Shown here piece after piece: positions 63,187 through 64,000 of a stretch of DNA of 64,000 nucleotides; position 1 is the stretch's first letter; the number at the start of each line of letters is the position of its first letter. This DNA comes from Taxawa tesnikishii (nom. ined.). Lineage: Eukaryota > Ascomycota > Dothideomycetes > Dothideales. The notes beneath the pieces are model-generated. The model was given only the letters and a program-made list of their open reading frames with translations, did not search any database and was not told where the DNA came from. The stretch lies in NCBI GenBank assembly GCA_030247885.1, contig JAPDRO010000006.1:434001-498000 (forward strand), given 5' to 3'. Position numbers and translations under genes: made by a program.

Positions 63187-64000
63187 ATGATGCGGTGGCT
63201 GGCTATACCACTGTTTGTCTTGCCCGCCGTCGCCACGGCTTACAAGACACGTTCCAACTACACGAGCGCCGACTTGGTACAAGATCCCTTTTCCGTCTAC
63301 GGAGACCGGCCCGACGGATGCCCGCCGTGCTTCAATTGTAACCTCGACAACTTTGTGTGCCACCAGTTCGCAAACTGTACAAAGTCGTCCGGCAAATGCC
63401 AATGTCCCCCGGGGTTCGGTGGAGAAGACTGTTCCGAACCTTTGTGTGGTTCGCTCGCGGACGGGAACAACAGGCTACCTCGACAAGGAAAAATATGCGA
63501 CTGCAAGGAGGGCTGGGAAGGAGTAAACTGCAATGTGTGCCAGACGAATGATGCGTGCAACGCGCTTATGCCCGAAGGCAAAGATGGTGTTTGTTATAGG
63601 GAAGGCCTCGTTGTCAACGAAAACTACCAAATGTGCGACATCACGAACCGGAAGATCTTGGATACACTCAAGGACCAGAAACCGCAAGCCACCTTCTCGT
63701 GTAACGCCGAAAGACACGAGTGCAATTTCCAGTGTACGTCGCTCTGCATGTTTGATTCCTGCTCCAAGAAATGCTGACGCGCTCTTAGTCTGGGTTGACC
63801 AGAAAGAGTCCTTCTATTGCGCCCTCGACACCTGCGACTGGACAGCGACCGCCGAGCCCAACCGCAACATTACCAAGTACAAATGCGAGAACATCAAATG
63901 TCGCTGCATCCCTGGCCGTATGCTGTGCGGAGAAGAAGGATCGATAGACATAGGCGACTTCCTGGATGAAGAGATTAGGGGACCCGCAAGCTTCTCCTCT
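63187..64000 (+). CDS. Secreted or membrane EGF-like Cys-rich protein, 3' partial
   Basis: The right end is cut off. Exons seen are 63187-63733 and 63789 to the window end. [18 protein letters not shown] is a signal peptide; ATG 63190 is an alternative start. The rest is Cys-rich: [32 protein letters not shown] and [12 protein letters not shown] are EGF-type modules (C-x-C...GxGGxxC). Later Cys pairs surround TCDWTA and [16 protein letters not shown], and the visible end reads [18 protein letters not shown]. This matches a conserved single-copy fungal EGF-domain protein of unknown role, probably anchored or retained in the secretory pathway. Several Asn-x-Thr/Ser sites suggest glycosylation. 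No frame break. Confidence 0.82.

Overview
The window is nuclear DNA of a filamentous ascomycete, most likely Pezizomycotina. The grounds are short GT-AG introns of about 45-80 nt in most genes, a single-polypeptide AROM enzyme, a But2-domain secreted protein, a seven-helix PTH11/rhodopsin-like protein, DUF1769 and DUF4267 proteins, and a Zn2Cys6 regulator. A narrower placement is not supportable. I see 26 genes, one intron-encoded snoRNA, several simple repeats, and no tRNA, rRNA, CRISPR array, transposon or virus-like element.

Layout. 0-7 kb: an AT-hook protein cut by the left edge, mitoribosomal bL36m, and a secreted GH35 beta-galactosidase. 7-11 kb: the 60S assembly GTPase NOG2, whose unusually long intron appears to carry snoRNA snR191, divergent from mitoribosomal mS26 (PET123). 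13-21 kb: a secreted But2 protein, then MSH6 and folylpolyglutamate synthase sharing one promoter region. 22-32 kb: rhodopsin-like membrane protein, DUF1769 protein, FAD oxidoreductase, SDR, and a probably decayed FAD monooxygenase. 32-38 kb: very-long-chain acyl-CoA synthetase, amidase and repeat-bearing spacers. 38-47 kb: uS15m divergent from RPS0, then the pentafunctional ARO1. 47-64 kb: DUF4267 protein, a small lysine-rich protein, an unrecognised protein, the KH protein Scp160/vigilin, a Zn2Cys6 factor, a wax-synthase-like O-acyltransferase, an aminotransferase, and an EGF-type protein cut by the right edge.

There is no operon or obvious metabolic cluster. A translation and ribosome theme recurs by adjacency (bL36m, NOG2, snR191, PET123, uS15m, RPS0, SCP160).

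A property of the record cuts across everything. In 16 genes the conserved reading frame is interrupted at short homopolymer runs, 24 sites in all; 22 read as one base short and 2 as one base long. They fall in housekeeping genes (RPS0, NOG2, ARO1, MSH6, FPGS), and restoring one base makes every exon-phase sum come out exactly, so I treat them as sequence or assembly errors and annotate each gene across them. The most interesting biology is the NOG2-intron H/ACA snoRNA: both guide pockets fit the two pseudouridines assigned to yeast snR191.
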